Below, one piece after another: positions 26,301 through 35,610 of a stretch of 64,000 nt of DNA (position 1 is the stretch's first letter; every line of letters starts with the position of its first letter). Both the position numbers and the translations under genes were made by a program. The stretch covers positions 1 through 64,000 of the forward strand of contig JAYNIR010000015.1 in NCBI GenBank assembly GCA_038109305.1, read 5' to 3'. The stretch comes from UBA1479 sp038109305. GTDB taxonomy: Bacteria; Pseudomonadota; Alphaproteobacteria; Rhodospirillales; Casp-alpha2. Below the pieces are notes generated by a model that did not search any database, was not told the origin of the DNA, and was given only the letters and a program-made list of their open reading frames with translations.

Positions 26301-26717
26301 CACGATTTCGCCGTCGCGGATCAAGGCGGTGGCGGAAAGGGAAAACGAAATTTCCGGGATCGCGGCAACCATGACGCCGTTTTTATCCATCGCCAGAACG
26401 TCGATGACGCGAATGTCCAACGCGCGCTCCCACCCGGCCCAGGTCAGGATCGTGTCCGACATGGTGACATTCAGGTCGGGCGTGCGTTCGTTCAGCGCCG
26501 ACTGGATATAAGAGGTCAGAAAACTGAGGGAAATCGGTCCCCGCGACAGGTGCCAGGCCAGAACCATGCCGACGATGGTTACCCCGGCGATCACGCCAGC
26601 GGACAGATGCAACAGCCCGCGGCAGAAACGCGCGACCCGGCCACGTTCCGCCCCGGCATTGGATGCGGGTTTTGCCGCCGATTCAGCCGGCGGAATATGA
26701 GGTTCCGTGTCAGTCAC
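23373..26717 (-). CDS. AsmA-like DUF3971 (YhdP-type) envelope protein
   Basis: About 1,114 residues from a GTG at 26717 (an upstream start at 26795 would overlap glnE more). One N-terminal TM helix (LSAGVIAGVTIVGMVLAW) is followed by a very long beta-rich periplasmic region (DUF3971, about residues 130-600) and an AsmA C-terminal module (AHIVSIMALTGILDALQG, FTIQKGVVEIRDA). YhdP/TamB/AsmA-type proteins form hydrophobic grooves that carry phospholipids to the outer membrane. The Lys/Pro-rich tail is low complexity. Divergent from glnE. Confidence 0.85.
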   Translation of the reverse strand: MTDTEPHIPPAESAAKPASNAGAERGRVARFCRGLLHLSAGVIAGVTIVGMVLAWHLSRGPISLSFLTSYIQSALNERTPDLNVTMSDTILTWAGWERALDIRVIDVLAMDKNGVMVAAIPEISFSLSATALIRDGEIVPKAVELFGPSLTLVRRLDGGFQLDLGHDASGQNFGSGLFGLLFNKPKPGSAVASLVRLNVIGAEAVIEDRILGRTWNAPTADIRLTRDATGIKGEVGLQVARDGKVSEVTAKGSYLTEDRRLNLSINFDAIDPDTLADVRPEFYRFAGIRVPLKGTVTLGMSVDGLPDEVGFRLTGGEGTVTLPVAGSEIIPVEHLVVNGYFDGRARVAEVYDFEFKAKPNTTILSPRSASHRIPIAGARFTGKYLIDRDRFEISRLEVDTGGPVATLTGVIEDVSGASQANFNIGVKDVPLKDVPAYWAPEWAADVYNWWVPNVTDGHVPRIAVKVSAAQSGGDWRVVSVAGDMDVRGAKISYLDGLPPVTEIDGRANFTHKRFDAFVTSARSGGMIIQGGEVFITDIDHIDQFAEINVNLTGGLDKAMQLIDRKPLGYAKLMGINPKSVKGDARVRLKIDLPLMRKLALDHVKISAEARLRDAKVPRVLRGFDVTDADLNLTVDKGGLDVRGSGYVAGVPAKLSWRENFSMTAPVTTILDLSGRIPDIQTVSKLGIELGPLDDGYVKGPVGADLRVTVLRDRNTRVEVRADLGQAAVDLTQIKWFKPAGEAGRAEMNLVVQAEKIRKVEHFALYAEDLAITGKADFETDGQSIRRIDFSQIAHGRTDMKGALIRRADGAWDLGFHGAGLDLSKFYDDIIDRPEQGKVLDFVLAAEIENIWLDDRTTLRDVSVTMVNENDIWKTVLFRSVLNDAVLIQASIKPGADGNRRLTVKTGDAGKVLRAVKVYDNMVGGALSLTGTFQDAKPDRPLNGRLLIRDYRVVKAPALAHIVSIMALTGILDALQGDGLGFSVLDIPFTIQKGVVEIRDARAAGPSLGFTASGAVYTHADLVDLEGTVVPAYALNSALGRIPLLGGIFTGGEKGSGLFAANFKMTGPQEDPKVSINPLSALTPGFLRRLFGLFDGKSDDKSPEAAPKSPGNPGK

Positions 26718-26805
26718 CCTGACGGCATCTTCCTTTCTTGTAAGGCGATCCGCAATGTGGCTGGTAACATTCGCCACCGGATTTGACCATGACATAAAGA
26801 CCTTT

Positions 26806-29800
26806 ATGGAAAGTATGCCTGATTTTTTCGCCGTCGGCAGTAATTCCGGGGCGCCCGCCCCGAAGGCCGTGGAAACCCTCGAATTGGCCCGGGAACGTTG
26901 GGATTCCGCGATTCAGCGGGCCGAAGATCCGTCCCTCGAATCGGCCGCGCGGGCGGTGTTCGAGCGCCCCGCCAACAAAGCGCTGGCGGACGCGGTTTTC
27001 GCCTATAGCCCGTTTCTGACCCACTGCATGGCCTCGGATATCCGGTTCGCCGTTGATTTATTCCACCGGGGACCGGATGCAAGCCTGGACGCCGTCTTAT
27101 CGGACATCGCGGCCCTGCGGGCGGAAACCCCCGAAGCCGACCTTAAAAAAGCGCTTCGCATCGCCAAGCGGCGGGCGGCCCTTACGGTGGCGCTGGCCGA
27201 CATTGCCGGCGTCTGGCCGCTGGAACGCGTGACCGAGGCACTTTCCGACGTCGCCGATGGGTGTCTGCGGGCGGCGGCGGCCTTCGCGATTCGTGAGGCC
27301 CAGCGCCGGGGCGGGTTGACGCTCCGCCATCCGGAGGACCCGGAAATCGGATCGGGGTTGGTAGTTTTGGGCATGGGCAAGCTGGGCGCGCGGGAGCTCA
27401 ACTATTCCAGCGACATCGACATCATCGTTTTCTACGACCCCAACCTGATCCGGACCGATCAGCCCGACGCCCTTCAAAACACAATGACCCGGATCGCCCG
27501 CATGATCCTTCGCGTGATGGACGAACGCACGGTCGACGGCTACGTCTTTCGTACGGACCTGCGCCTTCGCCCCGACCCGGGCGCGACGCCGCTCGCCATT
27601 TCGGTGCTGGCGGCGGAATCCTATTACGAAAGCCTGGGCCAGAATTGGGAGCGCGCGGCGATGATCAAGGCCCGCCCCGTCGCCGGCGACATCGACGCCG
27701 GACACGCGTTCCTTGAATGGCTGACGCCGTTCGTGTGGCGCAAGTCGCTCGACTTCGCGGCCATCCAGGACATTCATTCCATCAAACGCCAGATCGACAT
27801 CCATCGGGGCGGCGGGCGGCAGATGGCGCCTGACCTCGCGGGCCATAACGTGAAGCTCGGCACAGGCGGCATCCGGGAGATCGAATTTTTTGCGCAGACC
27901 CAGCAATTGATCTGGGGCGGGCGGCTGCCGGCGCTGCGGCTCGCGCGGACCAAGGACGCCATCGATGCGCTGGTGTCGTTCGAACAGTGCGCACCGGAAA
28001 CCGCCACTGACTTGAAAGCGTCTTACGACTCTCTGCGCCGGATCGAACACCGCCTGCAGATGGTCAACGACGAACAGACCCACCGCCTGCCCGAAGATCC
28101 GGCGGCGATGGACACGTTCGCCCGGTTTATGGGGTTTGACGGCGCCGCCCCGTTCATCGCCGACCTGACCGGGCACCTGACCCGCGTGCAGGATCATTGC
28201 GGCAAACTGTTCGAAGACGCGCCGGCGCTGACGGCGGGCGGCGACATGGGCGGCAATCTGGTTTTTACCGGCGCCGATCAGGACCCGGACACGCTGGAAA
28301 CACTCGCCAAGCTGGGCTTCAAGGAACCGGCGCGGGCGGACGCGCAAATCCGCGCCTGGCATCACGGGCGCTACCGGGCCATGCGCTCGACCCGGGCGCG
28401 CGAGATTTTGACCGAACTGGTGCCGGTGTTGCTCCGCGCCATGTCGACGACGCCGGACCCGGATGAAACCTTCCTCCGGTTCGACGGATTTTTAAAGGCG
28501 CTGCCGTCGGGGGTGCAGTTGTTTTCCATGTTCCAGGCTAATCCGCAATTATCGGAACTGGTGGTTCGGATCATCGGCAAGGCGCCACGGCTGGCCCGTC
28601 ACATGGGCAGCAACGCCTCGGTCCTGGACGCGGTGCTGACTCGCGACTTTTTCGACGGCCCGCCGGACCGGGATTTCCTCCGCGCCGAACTGGCCGACTC
28701 ATTCCGCTGGTGCGGGCATATGGAGGCGTATCTGGAGGCCGTCCGCCGCTGGGCCAACGACCGGCGGTTCCAGGTCGGTGTGCTGCACTTGGAAGGCAAG
28801 ATCGATCCGGCGACGGCCTCAAAGGCGTTATCGGAAATCGCCGAAACGGCCCTGCGCGGACTGATCCCCGTGGTCGCCGCCGAATTTGCCGACGCCCACG
28901 GCGCCATCTCCGGCGGGCGGCTTGCCATCGTGGCGCTGGGCCGCCTCGGCTCGCGCGAAATGACCGCGTCGTCGGACCTAGACCTGATCTTCGTTTATGA
29001 CGCGCCGGAATTGGACAGCGGCGGCGGGGTACCGTCGGACGGGCCTAAACCGCTGGCGGCCAGCCAGTATTATGCCCGGCTGACGCAGCGCTGCCTGAAC
29101 GCCATTACCGCGCTGACCGCCGAGGGATCACTCTACGAGGTCGACATGCGGCTGCGCCCGTCGGGCACCAAGGGGCCGATCGCCACGTCGTTCGCCGCCT
29201 TCCGGCAGTATTACGAACAATCAGCCTGGACGTGGGAGCGACTGGCGCTCGTCCGCGCCCGCGTGGTCGCCTACATGGGCGGGCTGGAAGACGAAGTCGA
29301 GGCGATGATCAGAGGCATCCTCGCCGACCCGTTGCCGGCGGACGCGCTGTTGCGCGACACGGCGCATATGCGCGCGCGCCTGGCCGAAGGCAAAAAACCG
29401 GCGGGCCCCTGGGACGTGAAGAACATCCGGGGCGGGCTGGTCGACATCGCGTTCCTGACCCAGTACCTGGTGCTCGCAGGCGCGGACCGCGACCCGGATT
29501 TAGCCGACCCCAACACCCACCAAGCCCTGATGAACCTGAAGCAAAGCGGCGTGCTTGACGCCGCCGACGCCGAAACTCTGATCACGGCGGAAACGCTCTG
29601 GATGGGATTACTCGGCATTCTGGCGCTGACCATCGAAGGCGACGTGACCCCGGAAAAGGAAGAGCAGATTTCCGGCGCGCTGGCCGAAGACTTGGTGCGC
29701 ATCGGCGGCGCCCTTGACTTCGACGACCTGAAACGCAAAGTGAGCGACACGGCCGGCGCGGTTTACGCGCTGTTCCAAAAAATCATCGAAGACCCCGCCG

Positions 29801-29817
29801 CCCGGCTGCCCAAATAG
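26806..29817 (+). CDS. glnE: Bifunctional glutamine synthetase adenylyltransferase/adenylyl-removing enzyme
   Basis: About 1,003 residues from the ATG at 26806 (26815 also possible). Two nucleotidyltransferase modules are seen. The N-terminal deadenylylating domain has GKLGARELNYSSDIDI near residue 190, and the C-terminal adenylylating domain has GRLGSREMTASSDLDL near 710. Helical linker domains separate them. It adjusts glutamine synthetase activity in response to PII protein. It is followed by bcp after 41 bp. Confidence 0.95.
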   Translation: MESMPDFFAVGSNSGAPAPKAVETLELARERWDSAIQRAEDPSLESAARAVFERPANKALADAVFAYSPFLTHCMASDIRFAVDLFHRGPDASLDAVLSDIAALRAETPEADLKKALRIAKRRAALTVALADIAGVWPLERVTEALSDVADGCLRAAAAFAIREAQRRGGLTLRHPEDPEIGSGLVVLGMGKLGARELNYSSDIDIIVFYDPNLIRTDQPDALQNTMTRIARMILRVMDERTVDGYVFRTDLRLRPDPGATPLAISVLAAESYYESLGQNWERAAMIKARPVAGDIDAGHAFLEWLTPFVWRKSLDFAAIQDIHSIKRQIDIHRGGGRQMAPDLAGHNVKLGTGGIREIEFFAQTQQLIWGGRLPALRLARTKDAIDALVSFEQCAPETATDLKASYDSLRRIEHRLQMVNDEQTHRLPEDPAAMDTFARFMGFDGAAPFIADLTGHLTRVQDHCGKLFEDAPALTAGGDMGGNLVFTGADQDPDTLETLAKLGFKEPARADAQIRAWHHGRYRAMRSTRAREILTELVPVLLRAMSTTPDPDETFLRFDGFLKALPSGVQLFSMFQANPQLSELVVRIIGKAPRLARHMGSNASVLDAVLTRDFFDGPPDRDFLRAELADSFRWCGHMEAYLEAVRRWANDRRFQVGVLHLEGKIDPATASKALSEIAETALRGLIPVVAAEFADAHGAISGGRLAIVALGRLGSREMTASSDLDLIFVYDAPELDSGGGVPSDGPKPLAASQYYARLTQRCLNAITALTAEGSLYEVDMRLRPSGTKGPIATSFAAFRQYYEQSAWTWERLALVRARVVAYMGGLEDEVEAMIRGILADPLPADALLRDTAHMRARLAEGKKPAGPWDVKNIRGGLVDIAFLTQYLVLAGADRDPDLADPNTHQALMNLKQSGVLDAADAETLITAETLWMGLLGILALTIEGDVTPEKEEQISGALAEDLVRIGGALDFDDLKRKVSDTAGAVYALFQKIIEDPAARLPK

Positions 29818-29858
29818 GCCGCGGCGGACGGCGCAGATCAACCAAAGGAGTTTCCCCT

Positions 29859-30350
29859 ATGAGCTTGAACGTCGGCGACAAAGCCCCCGATTTCAACCTG
29901 CCCGCGGACGGCGGCAGCAAACTTAGCCTCAAGTCGCTGAAGGGCAAGACGGTGATTTTGTATTTCTATCCCAAGGACGACACCCCCGGCTGCACCACCG
30001 AGGCGCAGGCGTTCCGTGACGAAATCAAAAAGTTCGACAAGGCCGGCGCGGTGATCGTCGGCGCGTCGAAGGACAGCGTCGCCCGCCATAACAAATTTAA
30101 GGCCAAGCACGCGCTACCGTTCCACTTGGTGTCGGATGAAGACGGCACCTTGTGCGAGGCTTATGGCACCTGGATCAAAAAGAAACTTTACGGGCGCGAA
30201 TACTTGGGCATCGCGCGGGCGACCTTCCTGATCGACGGGCGTGGCGTAATCCGCGAAATTTGGCCCAAGGTGAAGGTCAAGGGCCACGCCGACGAAGTGC
30301 TGGCCGCCGTCAAGGCGCTGAAGGCGCCCCACCCCGCGCGCGACCGATGA
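29859..30350 (+). CDS. bcp: Thioredoxin-dependent thiol peroxidase, Bcp/PrxQ type
   Basis: A 163-residue peroxiredoxin with the peroxidatic Cys in TPGCTTEAQAF. The resolving Cys usual five residues later in Bcp is replaced (QAF instead of CGF). Another Cys lies in GTLCEAYG. It reduces hydrogen and alkyl peroxides. An AAAGGAG site precedes the ATG. The stop overlaps the next start (ATGA), so the two are translationally coupled. Confidence 0.93.
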   Translation: MSLNVGDKAPDFNLPADGGSKLSLKSLKGKTVILYFYPKDDTPGCTTEAQAFRDEIKKFDKAGAVIVGASKDSVARHNKFKAKHALPFHLVSDEDGTLCEAYGTWIKKKLYGREYLGIARATFLIDGRGVIREIWPKVKVKGHADEVLAAVKALKAPHPARDR

Positions 30351-31162
30351 CCGCCCTGCCCTCAACCCTGCCCCCGACCTTGGCTGACGCCGCCCGCACC
30401 GTGTTGACCACGGCGGACGCGGCCAGGAAAGTCCGCCTCACCCGCCGATATACCGATGCCTGGGCCGAGGGCGAAATAACGAACGTCGGCGAGACGCCGC
30501 CGCCGGACAGACCCGCCCGCCCGGCAGAGCCCGACCTGAGTGCGCCCCGGGACGTGCCGCGCCGCCGGCTGGGGTCCGTCCAGGGCCGCGCCGCCTTCGT
30601 CCACGCCATCGCGCACATTGAACTGAACGCCATCGATCTGGCGTGGGACATCGCCGCCCGGTTCACGGGCGAAGGCCTGCCGACAGCGTTTTTCGACGAC
30701 TGGTGCGCCGTCGCGCGGGACGAGGCCGAGCATTTCGACATGTTGTGCCGGCGGCTCGGGCAGCTCGGCGCGGCCTACGGCGATATGCCCGCCCACGACG
30801 GTCTGTGGCAAGCGGCGGCGGACACGGCCGATGACCTGCTGGCGAGGCTCGCGGTCGTGCCCATGGTGCTGGAGGCCCGCGGGCTCGACACCACGCCCGA
30901 CGCGGTCCGCCGGCTGATTGACGCCGGCGATCCGGAAACAGCCGCCATTTTGGAAAAAATCGGGACAGAGGAAATCCCTCATGTCGCTGCCGGGGTCCGA
31001 TGGTTCAATTTCATCTGCGCCCGGCGAGGGCTCGACCCGGCAGCAACATTTCAGGCAACCGTGCGCCGCCGGTTTCAGGGGCAGATCAAGCCGCCCTTTA
31101 ACGACGACGCCCGCCGGCAGGCGGATTTTCCGCCGGAATATTACCGGCCGCTTGCCGCATAA
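30347..31162 (+). CDS. DUF455 ferritin-like protein
   Basis: A 271-residue helical protein starting at the ATGA overlap with bcp. Carboxylate/His pairs typical of a di-iron ferritin-like fold are visible: HIELNAIDL, DEAEHFDML and TEEIPHV. The N-terminal 70 residues are Ala/Pro/Arg-rich. DUF455 proteins have no settled function. Coupling to a peroxiredoxin fits a role in iron or oxidant handling. Confidence 0.88.
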   Translation: MTALPSTLPPTLADAARTVLTTADAARKVRLTRRYTDAWAEGEITNVGETPPPDRPARPAEPDLSAPRDVPRRRLGSVQGRAAFVHAIAHIELNAIDLAWDIAARFTGEGLPTAFFDDWCAVARDEAEHFDMLCRRLGQLGAAYGDMPAHDGLWQAAADTADDLLARLAVVPMVLEARGLDTTPDAVRRLIDAGDPETAAILEKIGTEEIPHVAAGVRWFNFICARRGLDPAATFQATVRRRFQGQIKPPFNDDARRQADFPPEYYRPLAA

Positions 31163-31314
31163 CCCGAAAGTACCCCCGGCTATGGCCTAATGGCCGGGCT
31201 TGGGTCGGGCAGTTTTTGCGCTAGTCTCCACAACCGTCGGGCGCGGGGACTGCGCGGACGCCCGAAATTGAACAGTGGCCGAAGCCACGCCGACCGACCC
31301 TCTGAGACCGAAGA

Positions 31315-31872
31315 ATGGCTGAAAAAGACAAAAAAGAACCCGACGACGAAGAGTGGGAAGAAGAAGTCGACGAGGATGACGAAGACGACGAGGCCGACGC
31401 GGACGACCCGAAGGCCAAGCGCAACCGGCTCCTGATCAAAATCGTCGCGGTCCTGTGCGTCCTGGTGGTTGTCGGCGGCGCCTATCTGGTGCTCAAGATG
31501 CTTGGCGTAACGGAGGCCGTGCTCGGCAAACCGAACATCACCGAAGTGACGCTAAACCTGGGAAAACCGGTCACGCATACGCTACCCGAGGTCCGCACGG
31601 ACCTGAAACGCACGGGCCGCAAGGCGCAGTTCATTAAAATGGTGATCATCGCTCAGTTGAACGAAAAAGACCTGCCGGGGCTGACCAACGCGACCAAACA
31701 GGCCGAAATCGTGGACGGCATCAAAACGCACTTGCGGTCTCTGGAATTCCGCGATCTGCAGGGCAAGGCGGGATCGGAACGGCTGCGCTTCGAATTGCTG
31801 CAGGTCATCAACAACAAGCTTGCGCCGGCGTCCGCACACACCATCCTGTTCAAGGACTTGCTGATTCAGTAA
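31315..31872 (+). CDS. fliL: Flagellar basal-body protein FliL
   Basis: A 185-residue single-pass inner-membrane protein. The N-terminal 35 residues are almost entirely Asp/Glu/Lys, then comes one TM helix (IVAVLCVLVVVGGAYLVL) and a periplasmic domain ending in TILFKDLLIQ, the FliL C-terminal signature. It supports stator function of the flagellar motor. No other flagellar gene lies in the window, so it is an orphan here. Confidence 0.88.
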   Translation: MAEKDKKEPDDEEWEEEVDEDDEDDEADADDPKAKRNRLLIKIVAVLCVLVVVGGAYLVLKMLGVTEAVLGKPNITEVTLNLGKPVTHTLPEVRTDLKRTGRKAQFIKMVIIAQLNEKDLPGLTNATKQAEIVDGIKTHLRSLEFRDLQGKAGSERLRFELLQVINNKLAPASAHTILFKDLLIQ

Positions 31873-31877
31873 ATCGC

Positions 31878-31895
31878 CGCGCGAAGACCCGCGCG
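31878..31895. terminator. Hairpin between convergent fliL and prfB
   Basis: CGCGCG (31878-31883) and CGCGCG (31890-31895) can pair around a 6-nt loop. No T tract follows on either strand, so termination is uncertain. Confidence 0.25.
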
Positions 31896-31917
31896 CCGGA
31901 CTGGCGTCACGGCCGAG

Positions 31918-33037
31918 TTATTTTTCGGCTTCGTGTGCGCCCTGGACGCGCTGCGCCAGCGCGGCGGCCATGAACTGGTCCAGGTCGCCGTCAAGTACCG
32001 CCTGAGTGTTCGAGGTTTCAACCTCGGTCCGCAGGTCCTTCACCAACTGATAGGGCTGCAGCACGTAGGACCGGATCTGGTGGCCCCAGCCGATGTCGGT
32101 CTTGGTGTCTTCCAACGCCTGGGCGGCTTCTTCCCGCTTGCGCAGTTCAAATTCATAAAGCCGGGCCTTCAACATGGCATAAGCCTGGGCACGGTTCTTG
32201 TGCTGGGACCGGTCGCTCTGGCACTGCACGACGATGTTGGTCGGCAGGTGGGTGATGCGGATGGCGCTGTCGGTCTTGTTGACGTGCTGGCCGCCGGCGC
32301 CCGACGCCCGGTAGGTATCGATGCGTAGGTCCTTGTCCTCGATCACCACTTCGATGGTGTCGTCGATCACCGGATAGACCCAGGCGGAGGCAAAACTGGT
32401 GTGCCGCCGGGCGCTTGAATCGTAGGGCGAAATCCGCACAAGCCGATGGACGCCCGATTCCGTCTTGAGCCAGCCGTAGGCGTTATGCCCGGTCACTTTC
32501 AGCGTCGCCGACTTGATACCGGCTTCTTCACCCGGGCTTTCTTCAAGCCATTCGACCTTGTACTCGTGTTGTTCAGACCACCGCGCATACATGCGAAGTA
32601 ACATTTCGGCCCAATCCTGGGCCTCGGTGCCGCCGGCGCCAGCGTGGACTTCCAGATAACAGTCGTTGGTGTCGGCCTCGCCGGACAACAGCGTTTCCAG
32701 TTCGGCCTGTCCCGCGCGTTCGTGCAGCGAAGCGATCACCGCCTCGGCCTCGGCGACCACGTCCTGATCGTCCTCGTCCTCGCCCATGGCGATAAGGTCG
32801 ATGCTGTCGGTCAGCTCGCGGGTGATACCGTCGATCTCCTTGATGCCGTGTTCAAGCCGGTTGCGCTCGCGCATCAGCGCCTGGGCTTTGTCGGGCTTGT
32901 TCCACAGGTCCGGGTTTTCCGCCTGGGCGTTCAGTTCCTGAAGTTTTAGAACCGCCGCATCGTAGTCAAAGATGCCTCCTCAGCAGTTCCAGCGACTGCT
33001 TGATGTCTTGAACGAGGCTGTCGATTTCGGCGCGCAT
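31918..33037 (-). CDS. prfB: Peptide chain release factor 2 with programmed +1 frameshift
   Basis: Translation starts at the ATG at 33037 and reaches an in-frame TGA at 32968-32966 after 24 codons, within CTT TGA C. AGGAGG (32980-32975) lies three bases before the CTT slippery codon, the same geometry as E. coli prfB. A +1 shift gives LDYDAAVLKLQ and the full 372-residue protein. It releases peptides at UGA and UAA: GGQ is near residue 247, and the codon-reading tripeptide region reads SPYDSSARRHTSF, so SPY replaces SPF. Confidence 0.96.
32965..32980 (-). promoter_or_regulatory. prfB +1 recoding site
   Basis: An AGGAGG Shine-Dalgarno-like element, the codon CAT, slippery CTT and stop TGA followed by C make up the autoregulatory frameshift signal. 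Low RF2 favours the shift. Confidence 0.93.
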
Positions 33038-33141
33038 GGATCCGCTGTGTCCCAAGATTTGAATTTTCGGATTGCCGCTTTTACTGGAGGGCGCCCGGAG
33101 TTGCAATCGGCGCGCGTCGGCAAGCCTCCGTCCCGCGCATA

Positions 33142-35610
33142 TTAGTAAAGCCCGCCCGTCCCGCCCAGGGGCTGGCTGGTGGTGTCGCCGGAAACGATGC
33201 CCGCCATGCCCTGGCCGGCGGAAATGACTTCCGTGTCGGTGCTGGGCAGGGTGCCGGGCTTGAAGCTCTCCCAGATCACGCCTTCGTTCTGGCCGACCAG
33301 CGCCGGCAGGCCGGTCTTGGCGTCGACCCGGACCAATCTGATCCCCGGCGGAATTCGGAACGGAATGGCCGGTTTGCCCTCGAGCGCTTCTTTCATGAAG
33401 TCGGAGAAGATGGGCGCCGCCACGGACGAGCCGGTTTCCCGGCGGCCTAGCGTTTCTGGGTTGTCGTAGCCGACGAACACGCCGACGGCCAGGTCCGGCG
33501 AAAATCCGATGAACCAGGTATCGCGGCTTTTGTTGGTGGTGCCGGTCTTGCCGGCCAGCGGCTTGTTGATGATCTGGCCGATGCGCGCGCCGGTGCCGCG
33601 TTTGACCACGCCTTCGAGCATGGACACGACCTGATAGGCGGACCCCGGATCGGCAACCTGTTTACGCGTATCGGGCACGGCGGGCACCGCTTCCCCGCCT
33701 GTCCGCGCGGCGGCGCGGCAGCCGGGGCACGGCCGGTCGTCATGGCGAAACACAGTGCGGCCCTTGCGTTCCTGAATACGGTCAATCAGCGTCGGTTGAA
33801 TGCGCTTGCCGCCGTTGACCAGCATGGCATAGGCGGTGGTCAGCTTAAGCAGCGTCGTTTCGCCCGCGCCCAAGGCCATGGAAAGCGAACGCGGCATGTG
33901 ATCGACAATGCCGAATTCCTCAATTTCCTTGGCGACCTTTTCCATGCCGATGGTCTGGGCCAGGCGCACAGTCATCAGGTTGCGCGACTTTTCGATTCCG
34001 AGCCGCATGGTCGACGGACCATAGAACTGGTTGGTGTAGTTGCCGGGCCGCCATTTTGGCAGGCCGGGCCCCTGGTCGACCACGAACGGCGCGTCAAGAA
34101 TGCGGGTCGACGGCGTGAAGCCTTCGTCCAGCGCTGCCAGATAGACGAACGGCTTGATCGCCGAACCGGGCTGCCGCAACGCCTGGGTGACGCGGTTGAA
34201 CTGGTTGATGTGGAACGAATAGCCGCCGACCATGGCGAGCACCCGGCCGGTGTGGGGGTCGAGCGCGACGATGCCGCCCTGCACTTCCGGCAACTGGCGG
34301 AGCGCATAGGTGCCTTCCGGCAGCGGCTTGCCCTGATCGTCGCGGTCTTCTAGCGACACCGCGATGATGTCGCCGGGCACGACCACGTCGGCCGGTTTTT
34401 TCGGTTTCGGTGCCCAGGTGTCGTCGTCGATCTTGCGCCGGGCCCATTGCATCAGCGTCATGGGAAGCTTGCCCGCCGAGCCGTCGGCAAGACCGATGTG
34501 GGCGACCCGGCCGTCAACCGCCGTGACCAGCGCGATTTTGTGATGCTCAAGCCCCTTGGGCGGCGTGAAGCCCTTTAGCACCGCCATCCATTCGCCGGGC
34601 GACGTGACGGCGGGCCCGCCCTTGACCGTCGCCAGCGGCCCGCGCCACGCGCGGACCCGGCGGTCGAAACTTTCCAGCCCTTCGCGGAGCGCCTTTTCGG
34701 CGATCTGCTGCAATTTCGGATCAAGGGTCGTGCGCACCGACAGGCCGCCGGAGTAAAGCTGATCCTCGCCGTAATGGTCGAACAGTTCGCGGCGGACTTC
34801 CTCGGCAAAATATTCGGCCGCGACATGGTCGGCCTCGACCCGGGGCGAAACGCGGAGCGGTTCGGTCCACGCGGTTTTGGCTTCGAAATCCGTGACGTGG
34901 CCGTCTTCCAGCATGCGGTTGACGACCCAGTCGCGCCGTGCCTGCGCCGCCTGCAGTTTTTTGATCGGGTGGTAGTTGTTGGGCGCCTTGGGCAGGGCCG
35001 CCAGGTAGGCAACCTCGGCGACCGACAATTCATCCATCGACTTGTTGAAATAGTTCAACGCCGCCGCGGCGACGCCGTAAGACCCTTGGCCCAGGTAAAT
35101 CTCGTTCAGATACAGCTCGAGGATGCGGTCCTTGGTGAAGGCGCGTTCGATACGGAACGCCAGGATGGCCTCCTTGATTTTCCGTTCGATCGACACTTCG
35201 TTGGTTAAAAGGAAGTTCTTGGCGACCTGCTGCGTGATAGTCGACGCACCGACCGGGCGTTTCGACGACCCGATGTTCTTGACGTTGCGGAGCATCGCCG
35301 CGACGACGCCCGGAATGTCGATCCCCGGATGCTGGTAGAAAGTCTTATCCTCGGCCGACAGGAAGGCGTTGATGACGCGCCGGGGATATGCCTCGATCGG
35401 CACGAACACACGTTTCTGTTTGGCATATTCGGCCAACAGGCGCCCGTCGCCCGCATGCACCCGGGTCATCACCGGCGGTTCGTAATTGGCCAACTGCCGG
35501 TAATCCGGCAGGTCCTGGCCATAGATGTACAGCACGTAAAGCAGCCCCGCGCCGCCGGTAATACCGGCGATGACCATCAGACTGAGAATCATCGAAATCA
35601 GGCGGAACAT
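33142..35610 (-). CDS. mrcA: Penicillin-binding protein 1A
   Basis: An 822-residue bifunctional peptidoglycan synthase. It has an N-terminal TM anchor, then a GT51 glycosyltransferase with the catalytic Glu in SAEDKTFYQHPG and GASTITQQVAKNFLL. An OB-like insert follows, then a transpeptidase with SxxK in GSAIKPF (near residue 480), SRN in KSRNLM and KTG in GKTGTTN. A short insert carries a CxxC pair (RPCPGC). It acts in the periplasm. Neighbouring amiC encodes a wall hydrolase. Confidence 0.96.
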   Translation of the reverse strand: MFRLISMILSLMVIAGITGGAGLLYVLYIYGQDLPDYRQLANYEPPVMTRVHAGDGRLLAEYAKQKRVFVPIEAYPRRVINAFLSAEDKTFYQHPGIDIPGVVAAMLRNVKNIGSSKRPVGASTITQQVAKNFLLTNEVSIERKIKEAILAFRIERAFTKDRILELYLNEIYLGQGSYGVAAAALNYFNKSMDELSVAEVAYLAALPKAPNNYHPIKKLQAAQARRDWVVNRMLEDGHVTDFEAKTAWTEPLRVSPRVEADHVAAEYFAEEVRRELFDHYGEDQLYSGGLSVRTTLDPKLQQIAEKALREGLESFDRRVRAWRGPLATVKGGPAVTSPGEWMAVLKGFTPPKGLEHHKIALVTAVDGRVAHIGLADGSAGKLPMTLMQWARRKIDDDTWAPKPKKPADVVVPGDIIAVSLEDRDDQGKPLPEGTYALRQLPEVQGGIVALDPHTGRVLAMVGGYSFHINQFNRVTQALRQPGSAIKPFVYLAALDEGFTPSTRILDAPFVVDQGPGLPKWRPGNYTNQFYGPSTMRLGIEKSRNLMTVRLAQTIGMEKVAKEIEEFGIVDHMPRSLSMALGAGETTLLKLTTAYAMLVNGGKRIQPTLIDRIQERKGRTVFRHDDRPCPGCRAAARTGGEAVPAVPDTRKQVADPGSAYQVVSMLEGVVKRGTGARIGQIINKPLAGKTGTTNKSRDTWFIGFSPDLAVGVFVGYDNPETLGRRETGSSVAAPIFSDFMKEALEGKPAIPFRIPPGIRLVRVDAKTGLPALVGQNEGVIWESFKPGTLPSTDTEVISAGQGMAGIVSGDTTSQPLGGTGGLY

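Noticed and set aside
32966..32968. Stop codon early in prfB, considered as a pseudogene lesion
   Set aside because: It is the conserved programmed +1 frameshift site, so the gene is intact.
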